A stretch of 64,000 nt of DNA from Actinomycetales bacterium Actino_02 (GCA_001603275.1 LUYM01000014.1:1-64000), one strand, 5' to 3'. Shown: positions 37,373 to 47,636, numbered from the stretch's first letter. Numbers and translations are program-made. The notes: generated from the sequence alone by a model not told the origin.

Positions 37373-37430
37373 GCTACCGAACGGAACCTTTGCTACCGGT
37401 TTTTCGGCAGCGGGAGTTGCCTTCGGTAGC
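37373..37430. repeat. 58-bp nested palindromic repeat, copy A
   Basis: The element begins GCTACCGAACGGAAC and ends with the near-complement ending CTTCGGTAGC. Inside is a second inverted pair, GCTACCG and CGGCAGC. It aligns without gaps with copy B at 38529-38586, identical at 47 of 58 positions, in the same orientation. The two copies bracket one gene. It could form a cruciform or a double-stem RNA. No target duplication is visible. Confidence 0.75.
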
Positions 37431-37568
37431 GGGAAATGAGGGACGGGCCGCCGACGTGTTTCGTCCGACGGCCGAAGCGCCGTCTCGCGGTGTTGTCCGT
37501 TCGAGTCGCTTGTTGTCCGTTGGTGCGCAGCGGGTTCATCGGTCGGTTGGGGCGGCAATGCTGACGGC

Positions 37569-38472
37569 ATGGAGGTGACGAGGGCGGCTCAGCTGGTTGT
37601 CGGCGGGGCGGATCGCATGGCGCTCACTCGGCAGGTGCGCGCCGGTTCCCTGGTACGGGTCCGGCATGGCGGGTATGCCACTGAACTGGGCGTGGACGCG
37701 ACTGAGCGACACCTGCAGCTCGTGGCGGCCACCTGGCCACTGCTCGGTGAGAATGCGGTGCTCAGTCATGCCAGCGCCGCCGTACTGCACGGCCTCCCGA
37801 CGTGGGAGCAAGACTTGACCAAGGTGATCGTTACCCGGCCGGAGGGCGGACATGGTCGGGCAGGCACGTGCCTTCACGCCCGGCTCGGCACGCTGGAGCC
37901 CGACCAGGTCTGCCAGTTGGATGGCCTGCGAGTCACCAGCCTGGCTCGGACGGCAGTCGACCGGGCCTGCGGTCTCAGCTACGAGAGGGCAGTGGCGACC
38001 CTGGACGCTGCGCTGCGGGCCGGCGTCCAGCACTCCGAACTGGAGCACATCGTGAGGCTCTCCAAACGGCGACACGGCATCGGCATCGCTCGGGCTGCGC
38101 TGGCCTTCGCCGACGGCGCGTCCGAGAGCGTGGGGGAGTCCGTCAGCAGAGTCGTGATCGCCCAAGTTGGACTCCCTGAACCGGCATTGCAGGTCGAGAT
38201 TCGCGATCGACATGGTCGCTGGGTCGCCCGCTCCGACTTTGGTTGGCTCGAGCAGCGGGTAGTCGGTGAGTTCGATGGACGCATCAAGTACCTCGGCGAT
38301 GAGGCATCCGTCGCTGACACCGTGATTCGCGAGAAGGCCCGCGAGCAGGCGATCCGGGACACCGGCTGGGTAGTTCGTCCGCTGGACTTGGGCAGATCTG
38401 TCCAACCCGGGTGCCCTTCGTCGCCGAGTCCAGGCGGCTTTCGACCACGCGCGAGGCCTCACTAAGTCGTGA
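37569..38472 (+). pseudogene. AbiEi-like / DUF559-type (VSR-like nuclease) gene with a C-terminal frameshift
   Basis: The first 65 or so residues resemble the winged-helix N-domain of AbiEi-type proteins (QLVVGGADRMALTRQVRAG). The C-terminal part resembles DUF559/VSR-like PD-(D/E)XK nucleases: GESVSR (Glu190), VARSDFGW (Asp223), VGEFDGRIKYL (Glu234, Lys240) and REKAREQAIRDTGW. The frame then reads 31 unrelated residues to a stop at 38465. One base earlier in phase, the sequence reads WTWADLSNPG...GLTKS to a stop at 38472, the ending expected for this family. A single extra C near 38379-38380 explains this. Either the gene is newly broken or the base is a sequencing error. It stands alone, bracketed by 58-bp palindromes. 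Function is unknown; defence or toxin-antitoxin roles are only suggested by domain resemblance. Confidence 0.6.
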
Positions 38473-38528
38473 CCCGGGCATTGCGTCCGCTCTGACGGGA
38501 ACCCACACGCCGCACCGACGCGCTTCCT

Positions 38529-38586
38529 GCTGCCGAATGGAACCCGTGCTACCGAAATTCCGGTAGCGGGAGTTCCTTTCGGTAGC
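38529..38586. repeat. 58-bp nested palindromic repeat, copy B
   Basis: The element begins GCTGCCGAATGGAAC and ends GTTCCTTTCGGTAGC, which is nearly the reverse complement, with inner arms GCTACCG and CGGTAGC. It is 81 percent identical to copy A, 1,156 bp away, and lies 56 bases after the restored stop of the nuclease-like gene. Confidence 0.75.
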
Positions 38587-38698
38587 GAGCGCGGGGAGCG
38601 GGGTGGCGGGGGCCGCCGGTGGGTGAGCGGGAAGAGAGGGTGAGTACCAGGGAGGTCACTGATTCGCCGCAGTTGTCGAGTCTGGCAAGCTGAGTCTC

Positions 38699-41116
38699 AT
38701 GACGACCCAGGTGGCCCCGGTGGCCGGACTTAGCGGTGCCGAGGTTGCCGAGCGGATCGCCGCCGGCCAGGTGAACACGCTGCCGCCGCGGTCGGGCCGG
38801 ACGACCTGGGACATCATCCGGGCCAATGTCTTCACCAGGATCAACTTCCTGCTGATGGTGCTGTTCGTGATCGTGCTCAGCACCGGCAGCCTGGGCAACG
38901 CGCTGTTCGGCTTCCTGATCATCATCAACTCCGGCATCGGCGCGTTCCAAGAACTGCGTGCCAAGCGCACCCTGGACAACCTGGCCGTCGTGGGGGAGGG
39001 CAAGCCGCTGGTCCGCCGCGACGGCGTGGCCGCCGAACTGCCGCGAGACCAGGTCGTCCTCGACGACATCATCGAGATCGGGCCCGGCGACCAGATCATT
39101 GTCGATGGGATCATGGTCGAGGCGTCCTACCTCGAGGTGGACGAGTCGCTACTCACCGGGGAGTCGGACGCACTGCTCAAGCAGCCCGGTGATGAGGTGA
39201 TGTCGGGCAGCTTCGTGGTGGCCGGTGTCGGTGCCTACCGGGCTACTCGCGTCGGCCTGGATTCCTACGCGGCGAAGCTGGCCGTCGAGGCCAGCAAGTT
39301 CTCGCTGGTCAAGTCGGAGTTGCAGACCGCCATCAATCAGATCCTGCGCCTGGTCACCTGGCTCCTGGTTCCGGTCGGGATCGCCACTGTCTTGGTGCAG
39401 TGGACGCAGAACCCCGGTGCTCCCTGGCAGGAGATCGTGCTGCGAATGTCGGGTGCCCTGGTGCCGATGGTGCCCGAAGGGCTGGTCCTGTTGACCTCGT
39501 TGGCGTTCGCGGTCGGTGTGATCCGGCTCGGCCAGCTGAACGTCCTGGTCCAGGAGTTGCCGGCGATCGAAGGCCTAGCCCGGGTGGACGTCGTCTGCGC
39601 CGACAAGACCGGCACCCTCACCGAGAACGGCCTGCAGTTCAGCCATCTGGAGCCGTCCGACGGTGCGGACGCTGCTCAGGTGGAGCAGGTATTGGCTCAG
39701 CTGGCCGCGGCGGACCCGCGTCCCAACGCGTCGATGCAGGCGCTGACCCGCGCGCTCCCCGCGGAGGATGAGGCCTGGTCGGTGACTGCGATGGCCCCGT
39801 TCACCTCGGCCAAGAAGTGGTCGGGAATGAGCTTCGCCGGCCACGGCAACTGGGTGATCGGCGCGCCCGACGTCCTTGCTGACGCGACCACTGAGATTGC
39901 CCGCCGGGCCGAGGAGGTGGGGCTCGGTGGCCGCCGGGTGCTGCTGCTGGGCGAGTCCGACCTCGCCGTCGACGATCCCGCGGCACCCGGCACCGTCACC
40001 CCGCGAGCGCTGGCGGTGCTGGAACAGAAGGTACGTCCCGAGGCTGCCGGCACCTTGGCCTACTTCGCGGAGCAGGACGTCGCCGTGAAGGTGATCTCCG
40101 GGGACAACGCCAAGTCGGTGGGGGCGGTCACCGGTTCGCTGGGGGTTGCCGCGACCGAAGTGGTGGACGCCCGGGACCTACCGACCGATCCCGAGCAGTT
40201 TGCCGATCGGGTGGAGAGTGCCGGAGTCTTCGGCCGGGTCACTCCGCAGCAGAAGCGGCAGATGGTCGCTGCGCTGCAGTCGCGCGGGCACAACGTGGCC
40301 ATGACCGGCGACGGCGTCAACGACGTGCTGGCCATCAAGGACTCCGACCTCGGCGTGGCGATGGGCTCCGGAGCGGCTGCCACCCGGTCGGTGGCTCAGA
40401 TCGTCCTGCTGAACGACGACTTCGCGACACTGCCGCATGTGGTCGCCGAGGGACGCCGGGTGATCGGCAATATCGAGCGAGTCGCGAACTTCTTCCTGAC
40501 CAAGACCATGTACTCGATCGTGTTGGCCCTACTGGTGGCGGTGGCGCGGCTGCCGTTCCCGTTCGTCCCGATGCACATCTCCTTCATCGGCTGGTACACG
40601 ATCGGCATCCCGGCGGCGATCCTGGCGCTCGCGCCCAACGGTGAGCGGGCCCGTCCCGGCTTCCTGAAGCGGGTGCTGAGCTTCTCGATGCCAGTGGGCC
40701 TGATCATCGGCCTGACCGCGTTCATCAGCTATGTGGTCTCCCGGCAGTCTGTGGTGGACGAGCAGACCGCCACTCAGGCCAGCACAGCCGCCCTGATCGC
40801 AGTGATGATCGCCGGCGGCTGGGCCATGATCGCGATCGCGCGTCCGTATCAGTGGTGGAAGATCGGGATGATCGTCACGATGATCGTCCTGGCAGTCCTC
40901 ACCGTGTTCTGGCTGCCCGGCTGGTACGCCCAGATGTTGCCGGTCTGGCCCTGGCTGGCCACCGCCGATCCGCAGCTGGACCCCAGCAACGTGTCGATGA
41001 ACCTGACCGCCGTGTGGTTCGGCCTGGGCGCGGCAGTGCTGGTCGAGGCGATGTGGTGGATCTCCGGCCGGGTCACCGGCCTCCACCGTCGGGTGTTCGG
41101 CTCGCTGGCCGACTAG
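38699..41116 (+). CDS. ctpE: P-type cation ATPase, CtpE-like (probable calcium transporter)
   Basis: This 805-residue pump has the phosphorylation motif DKTGTLTE (Asp 302), the LTGESD actuator loop, [15 protein letters not shown] hinge, and a membrane motif [11 protein letters not shown] in place of a heavy-metal CPC. The overall sequence, including [10 protein letters not shown] and the [20 protein letters not shown] stretch, is close to what I know of mycobacterial CtpE, a calcium importer. About ten membrane spans are visible. It stands alone between the repeat-flanked gene and leuB. The cation is inferred from family similarity only. Confidence 0.85.
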   Translation: MTTQVAPVAGLSGAEVAERIAAGQVNTLPPRSGRTTWDIIRANVFTRINFLLMVLFVIVLSTGSLGNALFGFLIIINSGIGAFQELRAKRTLDNLAVVGEGKPLVRRDGVAAELPRDQVVLDDIIEIGPGDQIIVDGIMVEASYLEVDESLLTGESDALLKQPGDEVMSGSFVVAGVGAYRATRVGLDSYAAKLAVEASKFSLVKSELQTAINQILRLVTWLLVPVGIATVLVQWTQNPGAPWQEIVLRMSGALVPMVPEGLVLLTSLAFAVGVIRLGQLNVLVQELPAIEGLARVDVVCADKTGTLTENGLQFSHLEPSDGADAAQVEQVLAQLAAADPRPNASMQALTRALPAEDEAWSVTAMAPFTSAKKWSGMSFAGHGNWVIGAPDVLADATTEIARRAEEVGLGGRRVLLLGESDLAVDDPAAPGTVTPRALAVLEQKVRPEAAGTLAYFAEQDVAVKVISGDNAKSVGAVTGSLGVAATEVVDARDLPTDPEQFADRVESAGVFGRVTPQQKRQMVAALQSRGHNVAMTGDGVNDVLAIKDSDLGVAMGSGAAATRSVAQIVLLNDDFATLPHVVAEGRRVIGNIERVANFFLTKTMYSIVLALLVAVARLPFPFVPMHISFIGWYTIGIPAAILALAPNGERARPGFLKRVLSFSMPVGLIIGLTAFISYVVSRQSVVDEQTATQASTAALIAVMIAGGWAMIAIARPYQWWKIGMIVTMIVLAVLTVFWLPGWYAQMLPVWPWLATADPQLDPSNVSMNLTAVWFGLGAAVLVEAMWWISGRVTGLHRRVFGSLAD

Positions 41117-41151
41117 GACCGAGGTCCCATCGCCGGCCAGCGAGAGGCTGT

Positions 41152-42213
41152 TCAGCCCAGCCGGGCGGCGATGTCGTCGCCGATCACCGAGGTCGGACGC
41201 TTGGCCGAACCGCGCTCGGCCATGTCGGCGTCCACGGCGGCCTCGATCCGACGGGCGTCATCAACGCGGCCAAGATGATCCAGCAGCAGCGCCATCGACA
41301 AGATGGTGGCGGTCGGATCGGCGATGCCCTGGCCGGCGATGTCGGGCGCCGAGCCGTGCACCGGCTCGAACATCGACGGGAAGGTGCCGTCCGGGTTGAT
41401 GTTGGCCGAGGCCGCCAGCCCGATTCCGCCGGTGACCGCGGCGGCCAGGTCGGTCAGGATGTCGCCGAAGAGGTTGTCGGTGACCAGCACGTCGAAGCGC
41501 TGCGGATCCTGCACCAGCGCGATGGTGGCCGCGTCCACATGCAGGTAGTCGGTGGTGACCCCGGGGTGCTCGGCCGCGACGGCCTGGAACAGCCGATTCC
41601 ACAGCCCGCCGGCATTCACCAGGACGTTGTGCTTGTGCACCATGGTCACCTTGCCGCGGCGCTGTTCGGCGCGCACGAACGCGTCCCGAATCACCCGCTC
41701 CACACCATGGGCGGTGTTGATCGACACCTCGGTGGCCACCTCGTAGTCGGTGCCGGCCCGGAAGGCGCCGCCGTTGCCGCAGTACAGGCCCTCGGTGCCT
41801 TCCCGGACAACCACGAAGTCGATCGGGCCGCGCGAGGTCACCGACTCGGCCAGGGGAGTGGGAACCCCGGGATACAGCTTGGACGGGCGCAGGTTGACGT
41901 ACTGATCGAACTCGAAGCGCAGCTTCAGCAGCAGGCCTCGCTCCAGCAGCCCGGACGGGATGGCTTTCGAGCCCGGCGCGGCACCGACCGCTCCGAGGAT
42001 GATGGCCTGGGACGCCGCCAGCTGCTCGAGGTCGGCGGCCGGAAGCACTTCGCCGGTGCGCTGCCAGCGCTCGGCACCCAGATCGTGGTGGACAAAGTCG
42101 AAGGCGTCGTCGCCGACGGTCTTGCACAGGACCTTCAGGCCTTCGGCGACGACCTCAGGGCCGATGCCGTCGCCTGCGACGACCGAGATGACGGGCTTAG
42201 CAGCGTGGTTCAC
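41152..42213 (-). CDS. leuB: 3-isopropylmalate dehydrogenase
   Basis: This 353-residue NAD-dependent decarboxylating dehydrogenase acts in leucine synthesis and in the citramalate route to isoleucine. Signatures are [15 protein letters not shown] at the start, [28 protein letters not shown], and the metal/NAD region [23 protein letters not shown] and [15 protein letters not shown]. The GTG start follows TACCCT by seven bases on the minus strand, so a leaderless message is likely. It is divergent from ilvE, with 68 bp between. Confidence 0.9.
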   Translation of the reverse strand: MNHAAKPVISVVAGDGIGPEVVAEGLKVLCKTVGDDAFDFVHHDLGAERWQRTGEVLPAADLEQLAASQAIILGAVGAAPGSKAIPSGLLERGLLLKLRFEFDQYVNLRPSKLYPGVPTPLAESVTSRGPIDFVVVREGTEGLYCGNGGAFRAGTDYEVATEVSINTAHGVERVIRDAFVRAEQRRGKVTMVHKHNVLVNAGGLWNRLFQAVAAEHPGVTTDYLHVDAATIALVQDPQRFDVLVTDNLFGDILTDLAAAVTGGIGLAASANINPDGTFPSMFEPVHGSAPDIAGQGIADPTATILSMALLLDHLGRVDDARRIEAAVDADMAERGSAKRPTSVIGDDIAARLG

Positions 42214-42220
42214 CCGCGCG

Positions 42221-42226
42221 AGGGTA
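42221..42226 (-). promoter_or_regulatory. -10 box of leuB
   Basis: Minus-strand TACCCT, seven bases before the GTG at 42213. Confidence 0.45.
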
Positions 42227-42269
42227 CTTGCCCCTTGGATCAGCGACCAAGCCGTCTCACCAGCAGCGA

Positions 42270-42275
42270 TAGCAT
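42270..42275 (+). promoter_or_regulatory. -10 box (leaderless) of ilvE
   Basis: TAGCAT is followed by six bases and the ATG at 42282. Confidence 0.5.
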
Positions 42276-42281
42276 TCGAGC

Positions 42282-43367
42282 ATGTCGCTGACCTTTCCGC
42301 TGACCCGTAATGCCCAGCCGAAGACCGCTGACCAGGTGGCGTCCGTCCTGGCCGATCCGGGGTTCGGTACCTACTTCACCGATCACATGGCGGTAGCCAC
42401 GTGGACGGCTGACGAGGGTTGGTCCGGCAGCGAGATTCGTCCCTATGGTCCGTTCCAGATTGATCCGGCCGGTGCGGTGCTGCACTACGCGCAGGAGATC
42501 TTCGAAGGTCTGAAGGCCTACCGGCACGCGGACGGCTCGATCCACCTGTTCCGTCCCGAGGCGAACGCCCGACGGCTGCAGACCTCGGCGGCTCGGATGA
42601 TGCTGCCTGGCCTCGAGGTCGAGGACTTCCTCACCGCGGTCACCGAGCTCGTCCGGGCCGACGCCCACTGGGTGCCGGAACCCGAGGGTGAGAAGAGCCT
42701 GTATCTGCGTCCGTTCATGTTCGCCGACGAGGTGTTTCTGGGCGTCCGAGCCGCGCAGCGGGTCACCTTCTCGGTGATCGCCTCGCCGGCCGGCCCGTAC
42801 TTCGCCGGCGGCGTCAAGCCGGTCGACATCTGGGTGACCGATTCCTACGCGCGGGCTGGTGCCGGCGGCACCGGGTCGGCCAAGTGCGGCGGCAACTATG
42901 CGGCCTCGCTGATCGCGCAGTACGAGGGCTACCAGCACGGCTGCTCCCAGGTGCTGTTCATCGAAGCCACCGGCAAGGACCGGGTCGAAGAACTCGGCGG
43001 TATGAACGTCTTCCTGGTCACTGCGGACGGCACCCTGATCACTCCGGCGCTGACCGGGACGATCCTGGAGGGGGTCACCCGGTCGTCGGTGCTGACTCTG
43101 GCCGCCGAGCTGGGCCTGGACACCGATGAGCGTCAGGTGCACCCCGACGAGCTGTTCTCCGGCATCCGGGAAGGCCGCATCGTTGAGGCGTTCTCGTGTG
43201 GAACCGCCGCCGTGGTCACGCCGATCGGCAGCTTCCGCACCGTCGAAGGCGAGTGGCGACTGCCCGAGAACGGACTGCCGCACACGATGGCGATCCGCAA
43301 CGCGATCCTCGACATCCAGTACGGACGGGTGCCCGACACCCGCGGCTGGATGCGACGGGTGGTCTGA
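42282..43367 (+). CDS. ilvE: Branched-chain amino acid aminotransferase
   Basis: This 361-residue fold-type IV PLP enzyme makes valine, leucine and isoleucine from their oxo acids. The lysine that binds PLP is in [12 protein letters not shown] (near 200). [16 protein letters not shown] and the later EELGGMNVF, with SCGTAAVV, are typical of the long BCAT2-like group. It lies next to leuB, in line with the branched-chain theme of the region. It ends 7 bp from the convergent tpx gene. Confidence 0.93.
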   Translation: MSLTFPLTRNAQPKTADQVASVLADPGFGTYFTDHMAVATWTADEGWSGSEIRPYGPFQIDPAGAVLHYAQEIFEGLKAYRHADGSIHLFRPEANARRLQTSAARMMLPGLEVEDFLTAVTELVRADAHWVPEPEGEKSLYLRPFMFADEVFLGVRAAQRVTFSVIASPAGPYFAGGVKPVDIWVTDSYARAGAGGTGSAKCGGNYAASLIAQYEGYQHGCSQVLFIEATGKDRVEELGGMNVFLVTADGTLITPALTGTILEGVTRSSVLTLAAELGLDTDERQVHPDELFSGIREGRIVEAFSCGTAAVVTPIGSFRTVEGEWRLPENGLPHTMAIRNAILDIQYGRVPDTRGWMRRVV

Positions 43368-43374
43368 GCCGGGT

Positions 43375-43872
43375 TCAGCCCAGCGCGGCCAGCGCCGCGT
43401 CGTAGTCCGGTTCGGTGCTGATGTTGGCAACCTGCTGGGTGTAGCGGATCGTGCCGTCCGCGTCGGCGACGACGACGGCCCGAGAGAGCAGCCCGCGCAT
43501 CGGTCCGTCGACGAGGGTGAGTCCGTAGTCGGCGCCGAAGCTGCTGCGGAAGCTGGAGCCGGTGACCACGTTGGCCAGGCCCTCGGCGGCACAGAACCGG
43601 GACGCGGCCATCGGTAGATCTGCCGACACGCACAGCACCAAGGTGTCGGGAAGGGTGGAGGCCAGCTCGTTGAAGCGGCGGACGCTGGTGGCGCACACAC
43701 TGGTGTCGATGCTCGGGAAGATGTTCAGGACCAGCCGGCGACCGGCGGCGATCTCGGGCCCGAAATCGGCCAGATCCGCGCCGACAAGGCTGAAGTCGGG
43801 GAGGGCCGCGCCGACCGGCGGCAACTCCCCGATGCTGTGGACGGTCATGCCTTTGTGCTCAAGAGTTGCCAT
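43375..43872 (-). CDS. tpx: Thiol peroxidase
   Basis: This 165-residue atypical 2-Cys peroxiredoxin reduces peroxides with thioredoxin. The peroxidatic Cys is at 60 (PSIDTSVCATSVRRFNE) and the resolving Cys at 94 (FCAAEGL), the same spacing as in E. coli Tpx. GGAGGT touches the ATG with no spacer, so it cannot serve as a normal ribosome binding site. Minus-strand CACAAT six bases before the ATG instead suggests a leaderless transcript. Confidence 0.92.
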   Translation of the reverse strand: MATLEHKGMTVHSIGELPPVGAALPDFSLVGADLADFGPEIAAGRRLVLNIFPSIDTSVCATSVRRFNELASTLPDTLVLCVSADLPMAASRFCAAEGLANVVTGSSFRSSFGADYGLTLVDGPMRGLLSRAVVVADADGTIRYTQQVANISTEPDYDAALAALG

Positions 43873-44000
43873 ACCTCCATTGTGCGCGGAGTGACGGACG
43901 GATCTGAGACAACTTGTCTCATGGCCTGAAACCTGTGCGTAACAGGGTCTCGGGCGGGCAAACTCCCTCGGGTATCTTCACCGACAAGACAGGTTCACAG

Positions 44001-45584
44001 ATGACGATGCCGCCAGCGGCGCCGGATACCTTCCACGTCTACGACACCACCCTGCGCGATGGTGCTCAACAGGAAGGAATGCAGCTCACCGTCCACGACA
44101 AGCTGCGAATTGCGCGCTACCTGGACCAACTGGGAGTCGGCTTCATCGAAGGTGGCTGGCCGGGCGCCAACCCGAACGACACCGCCTTCTTCGCAGCGGC
44201 CGCTGAGGGACAGTTGCGGCTGACCAACGCCAAGCTGGTGGCCTTCGGTTCCACCCGCAAGGCCGGGGTCTTCGCTGCCGACGATCCCCAGGTTCAGGCC
44301 TTGCTGGAGGCCAAGACCGAGGTGGTCTGCATCGTTGCCAAGTCCCATGACGAACACGTCCTGCGGGCGCTGCGGACGACGCTGGCCGAGAACCTGGCCA
44401 TGATCGCCGACACCGTTTCGCACCTGGTGGCTCACGGGCGACGGGTCTTCGTCGACGCCGAACACTTCTTCGACGGATACCGAGCCAACCCCGAGTACGC
44501 CCTCGAGGTCGTCCGCACTGCTGCGGACGCCGGCGCAGAGGTCGTTGTTCTGTGTGACACCAATGGCGGCATGCTGCCTAGCTGGATGGCCGATGTGGTC
44601 AGCGCGGCCTCCCAGATCGGGGTCGACCTCGGCATCCACTGCCACAACGACACCGGCTGCGCTGTGGCCAACACCATCGCGGCGGTCGAGGCCGGCGTGA
44701 TGCACGTGCAGGGCACGGTGAACGAGTACGGCGAGCGCACCGGCAACGCCAACCTGGTCACGGTGATCGCCAACCTGCAGCTGAAGTACGGCTGGCCGCT
44801 GGTTCCGCCGTCCTCGCTGGCCGAGGCGACCCGGATCACTCACGCCATTGCCGGCGTCACCAATCTGCCGCTGAGCAACCGGCAGCCGTATGTGGGCAGC
44901 TCGGCGTTCGCCCACAAGGCCGGCCTGCATGCGTCCGCCATCAAGGTGGACTCCAACCTCTATCAGCACATCGACCCGATCCTGGTCGGCAATGACATGC
45001 GGATGCTGGTCTCCGACATGGCCGGTCGAGCCAGCGTTCAGCTGAAGGGGTCTTCGCTGGGCTACGACCTGTCCAATCGCGACCTGGCGGCTCGGATCAC
45101 CGATGCGGTCAAGGCGCGCGAACTGGACGGTTACTCCTACGAGTCGGCCGATGCCAGCTTCGAGTTGCTGCTCCGCTCCGAGATGGGGCTGACCGACGAC
45201 TTCTTCGAGGTGCTCGCCTGGCGGGTGTTCACCACCCATGAGGTCAAGCCCGAAGGTGACTCGGAGGCCACGGTGAAGCTGCGCGCCAAGGGGGTGTCGC
45301 ACATTCTGGTCGGTGAGGGTCACGGCCCGCTGAACGCGCTCGATGTCGCCCTGCGGGGGGCACTCACTCCGGCCTATCCGCAGGTGGACACCTTCGAGCT
45401 GACCGACTTCCGGGTCCGCATCCTCGACCAGGGTCATGGCACGGACGCGATCGTCCGCACCCTGATCGACCTCACCGACGGTGAACGGACCTGGACCACG
45501 GTCGGGGTCGGCACGAACGTCATCGAGGCGTCCTGGGAGGCGCTGTACGACGGTTACCGGTGGGGTCTGCTCAACCGCGACTAG
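44001..45584 (+). CDS. cimA: (R)-citramalate synthase
   Basis: This 527-residue enzyme condenses pyruvate and acetyl-CoA to citramalate, the entry of the threonine-independent isoleucine route. It shows the HMGL-like barrel with DTTLRDGAQQEG (15-26) and the metal pair in GIHCHNDTGCA, followed by a LeuA-type regulatory domain. The length and the YDTTLRDGAQQEGM start point to CimA rather than LeuA or homocitrate synthase. I chose the ATG at 44001 with AGG nearby; TATCTT at 43973 may be its -10. The products can be processed by LeuCD and LeuB, all in this window. Confidence 0.85.
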   Translation: MTMPPAAPDTFHVYDTTLRDGAQQEGMQLTVHDKLRIARYLDQLGVGFIEGGWPGANPNDTAFFAAAAEGQLRLTNAKLVAFGSTRKAGVFAADDPQVQALLEAKTEVVCIVAKSHDEHVLRALRTTLAENLAMIADTVSHLVAHGRRVFVDAEHFFDGYRANPEYALEVVRTAADAGAEVVVLCDTNGGMLPSWMADVVSAASQIGVDLGIHCHNDTGCAVANTIAAVEAGVMHVQGTVNEYGERTGNANLVTVIANLQLKYGWPLVPPSSLAEATRITHAIAGVTNLPLSNRQPYVGSSAFAHKAGLHASAIKVDSNLYQHIDPILVGNDMRMLVSDMAGRASVQLKGSSLGYDLSNRDLAARITDAVKARELDGYSYESADASFELLLRSEMGLTDDFFEVLAWRVFTTHEVKPEGDSEATVKLRAKGVSHILVGEGHGPLNALDVALRGALTPAYPQVDTFELTDFRVRILDQGHGTDAIVRTLIDLTDGERTWTTVGVGTNVIEASWEALYDGYRWGLLNRD

Positions 45585-45740
45585 AGCGCAACGTTGAGCG
45601 GGGCGATTCCACTCAGCAAGATGAACCCCTCACGTCCCCTCGCGGGCGACCGGTGACTGAGGTTAGCCTTACCGCGCGACCCACCCCCCCCGGGTCGCTG
45701 GTAACGGGTCCCAGCTGACTCGTACTGGAGGACACTCCGG

Positions 45741-47606
45741 ATGCTCGTACGTGCACCCCATCTCCGCCAGCCGATCGCTCGCAGGCTCGCCCGCCTGACC
45801 AGCATCGTGTTGATGTCGGCGCTCAGTATCACCATGCTTGGCGCGGTCGCCGCGCCCGCGCAGGCCGTCGATGCCTCCAGCATCACCGGCTCGACCCCGA
45901 AGATCAGCGACACCACGCCAAAGGTCGGCCAGACCATCAGCGTGAAGACCGGATCGTGGCAGCCGACCGAGGTCAGCCTCGGCTACCAGTGGTATCGCGG
46001 CTCGTCCGCGATTCCGGGAGCCACCGGGCCGACCTATCAGGTGGTGGCCGAGGATCTCGGGAATCGGCTGAAGGTCGCCGTCACCGGCACCGGAACCGGC
46101 ACTCAGCCGCAGACGGTCAGCAAGACCTCATCGTCGACCTCCAAGGTGGCCAAGGGCAGCTTCGGCACGAAGCCGAAGCCGTCGATCACGCCGTCCTCAC
46201 CCGTGGTGCAGCAGACGCTCACCGTGAACACCGGCAGCTGGGCACCGGCGCCGGACAACCTGAGCTACCAGTGGTACCGGATCTCGACCAAAAACAAGAC
46301 CTCGAAGATCAGCGGAGCCACCTCGGCGAGCTACACCCCCAAGCTCTCCGACAAGTCGTATCGATTCAAGGTCGTGGTGAAGGCCAGCCGGGCCGGCTAC
46401 TACTCGTCCTCCAGGACGTCCTCAAAGACCGCCAAGACCGTGCAGCTGACCTTCAGCCAGGCGGTACGTCCGACCATCACCGGTGAGGTGAAGCCGAACG
46501 GCACCCTGAATGCCGAGCTCGGCTCCTGGACGCCGACGCCGGACGCCATCAGCTACCAGTGGCGGCGCAATGGGACAGCCATCTCGGGCGCCGATCAGGC
46601 CAGCTACACCATCACCGACGCCGATCTGGGCCGCGCGCTCACCGTGGCGGTCACCGCGACCAAGGCCGGCTACGCCACCTCGACCCTGGTGTCCACCTCG
46701 GTGACGCCGGTGGGCCCGTCCAGCGACCTGCGGGTCGGTACCTTCAACCTCTACGGCCAGAACAACGACGGCAGTGTGTCGGCTGACCGCAAGTGGGCCA
46801 AGCGGCAGCCGGTGGCCGCCGCCCAGATCCTCGACGAGGCGCTGGACGTGGTCGGTCTCCAGGAGGCCTCACCCACCACCGATCAGGCCGGTCAGCTGGT
46901 GGCGGAGCTCAACAAGCAGGGCGGCAGCTATCGCAAGGTCGATACCGCCGACTTCTCCAACGGCACCAAGATCATCTACAACTCCGACACGCTGTCGATG
47001 ACCGACTCCGGGGTGTACAAGTACAACGCCCAGGCGGACGCGTCCAACAAGTACCGGCAGCGGTTCCTGACCTGGGCCACCTTCCGGTCCGAGTCGAGCG
47101 GCAAGTCCTTCTTCTTCGCCAGCACCCATCTGGATCCGTACTCGTCGAAGAACTCGGTGAACACCAACAAGGTGCGCCAGTGGCGCGAGCTGATCGCCGC
47201 CGTGCCGAGGCTGAACTCCGGGAACCTTCCCGTGGTCGTGGTCGGCGACTTCAACACCAGCAAGTGGTGGAGCGAGACCCAGGAGACCCTTCCGGCCATG
47301 AAGGCTGCGGGGTTCGGTGACGTGATGAACCAGCAGTACCAGGTGAATCCGCCCTCCGGCGTCCGCGCGGAAAAGGTCGTCAACGGCTGGATCAACTCCT
47401 ACAACGGCTTCCGTGCCGATGTCAGCCAGTACTCCTACCCGACCCGCCACGACAAGGTCGGCAATGGGATCGACTGGATCTTCGCGACGAACTCGCTGCG
47501 AGTGAAGCAGTGGAAGGTCGTGATCGACTTCAACCCCAACACGCTCACCGTGAACGGGATCATGCCTTCCGACCACAACATGATCACTTCGATTCTGGTG
47601 CTCTAG
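45741..47606 (+). CDS. Secreted endonuclease/exonuclease/phosphatase protein with three Ig-like repeats
   Basis: This 621-residue exported protein has a signal peptide ending PAQA near residue 41. Three repeats of about 90 residues follow, each with a W-x-P, YQWYR/YQWRR and D-x-G pattern typical of actinobacterial Ig-like surface modules. From about 330 there is an EEP-superfamily catalytic domain: VGTFNLYG, VGLQEAS, STHLDPYSS, VGDFNTSKW, GIDWIF and PSDHNMI supply the expected Asn, Glu, His, Asp, Asn, Asp and His residues. It is probably an extracellular nuclease or phosphodiesterase. A leader with TAGCCT (45664) and GGAGG before the ATG is visible, as well as a 7-bp hairpin around a C-run (45676-45698). 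Confidence 0.82.
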   Translation: MLVRAPHLRQPIARRLARLTSIVLMSALSITMLGAVAAPAQAVDASSITGSTPKISDTTPKVGQTISVKTGSWQPTEVSLGYQWYRGSSAIPGATGPTYQVVAEDLGNRLKVAVTGTGTGTQPQTVSKTSSSTSKVAKGSFGTKPKPSITPSSPVVQQTLTVNTGSWAPAPDNLSYQWYRISTKNKTSKISGATSASYTPKLSDKSYRFKVVVKASRAGYYSSSRTSSKTAKTVQLTFSQAVRPTITGEVKPNGTLNAELGSWTPTPDAISYQWRRNGTAISGADQASYTITDADLGRALTVAVTATKAGYATSTLVSTSVTPVGPSSDLRVGTFNLYGQNNDGSVSADRKWAKRQPVAAAQILDEALDVVGLQEASPTTDQAGQLVAELNKQGGSYRKVDTADFSNGTKIIYNSDTLSMTDSGVYKYNAQADASNKYRQRFLTWATFRSESSGKSFFFASTHLDPYSSKNSVNTNKVRQWRELIAAVPRLNSGNLPVVVVGDFNTSKWWSETQETLPAMKAAGFGDVMNQQYQVNPPSGVRAEKVVNGWINSYNGFRADVSQYSYPTRHDKVGNGIDWIFATNSLRVKQWKVVIDFNPNTLTVNGIMPSDHNMITSILVL

Positions 47607-47636
47607 CCGTTGGCTGCGGGCCCTAAGCTCGGCACC

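Noticed and set aside
45676-45698. Hairpin around a C-run before the secreted nuclease gene as a riboswitch
   Set aside because: It has a 7-bp stem and nothing matching a known aptamer, so only a simple hairpin can be claimed.
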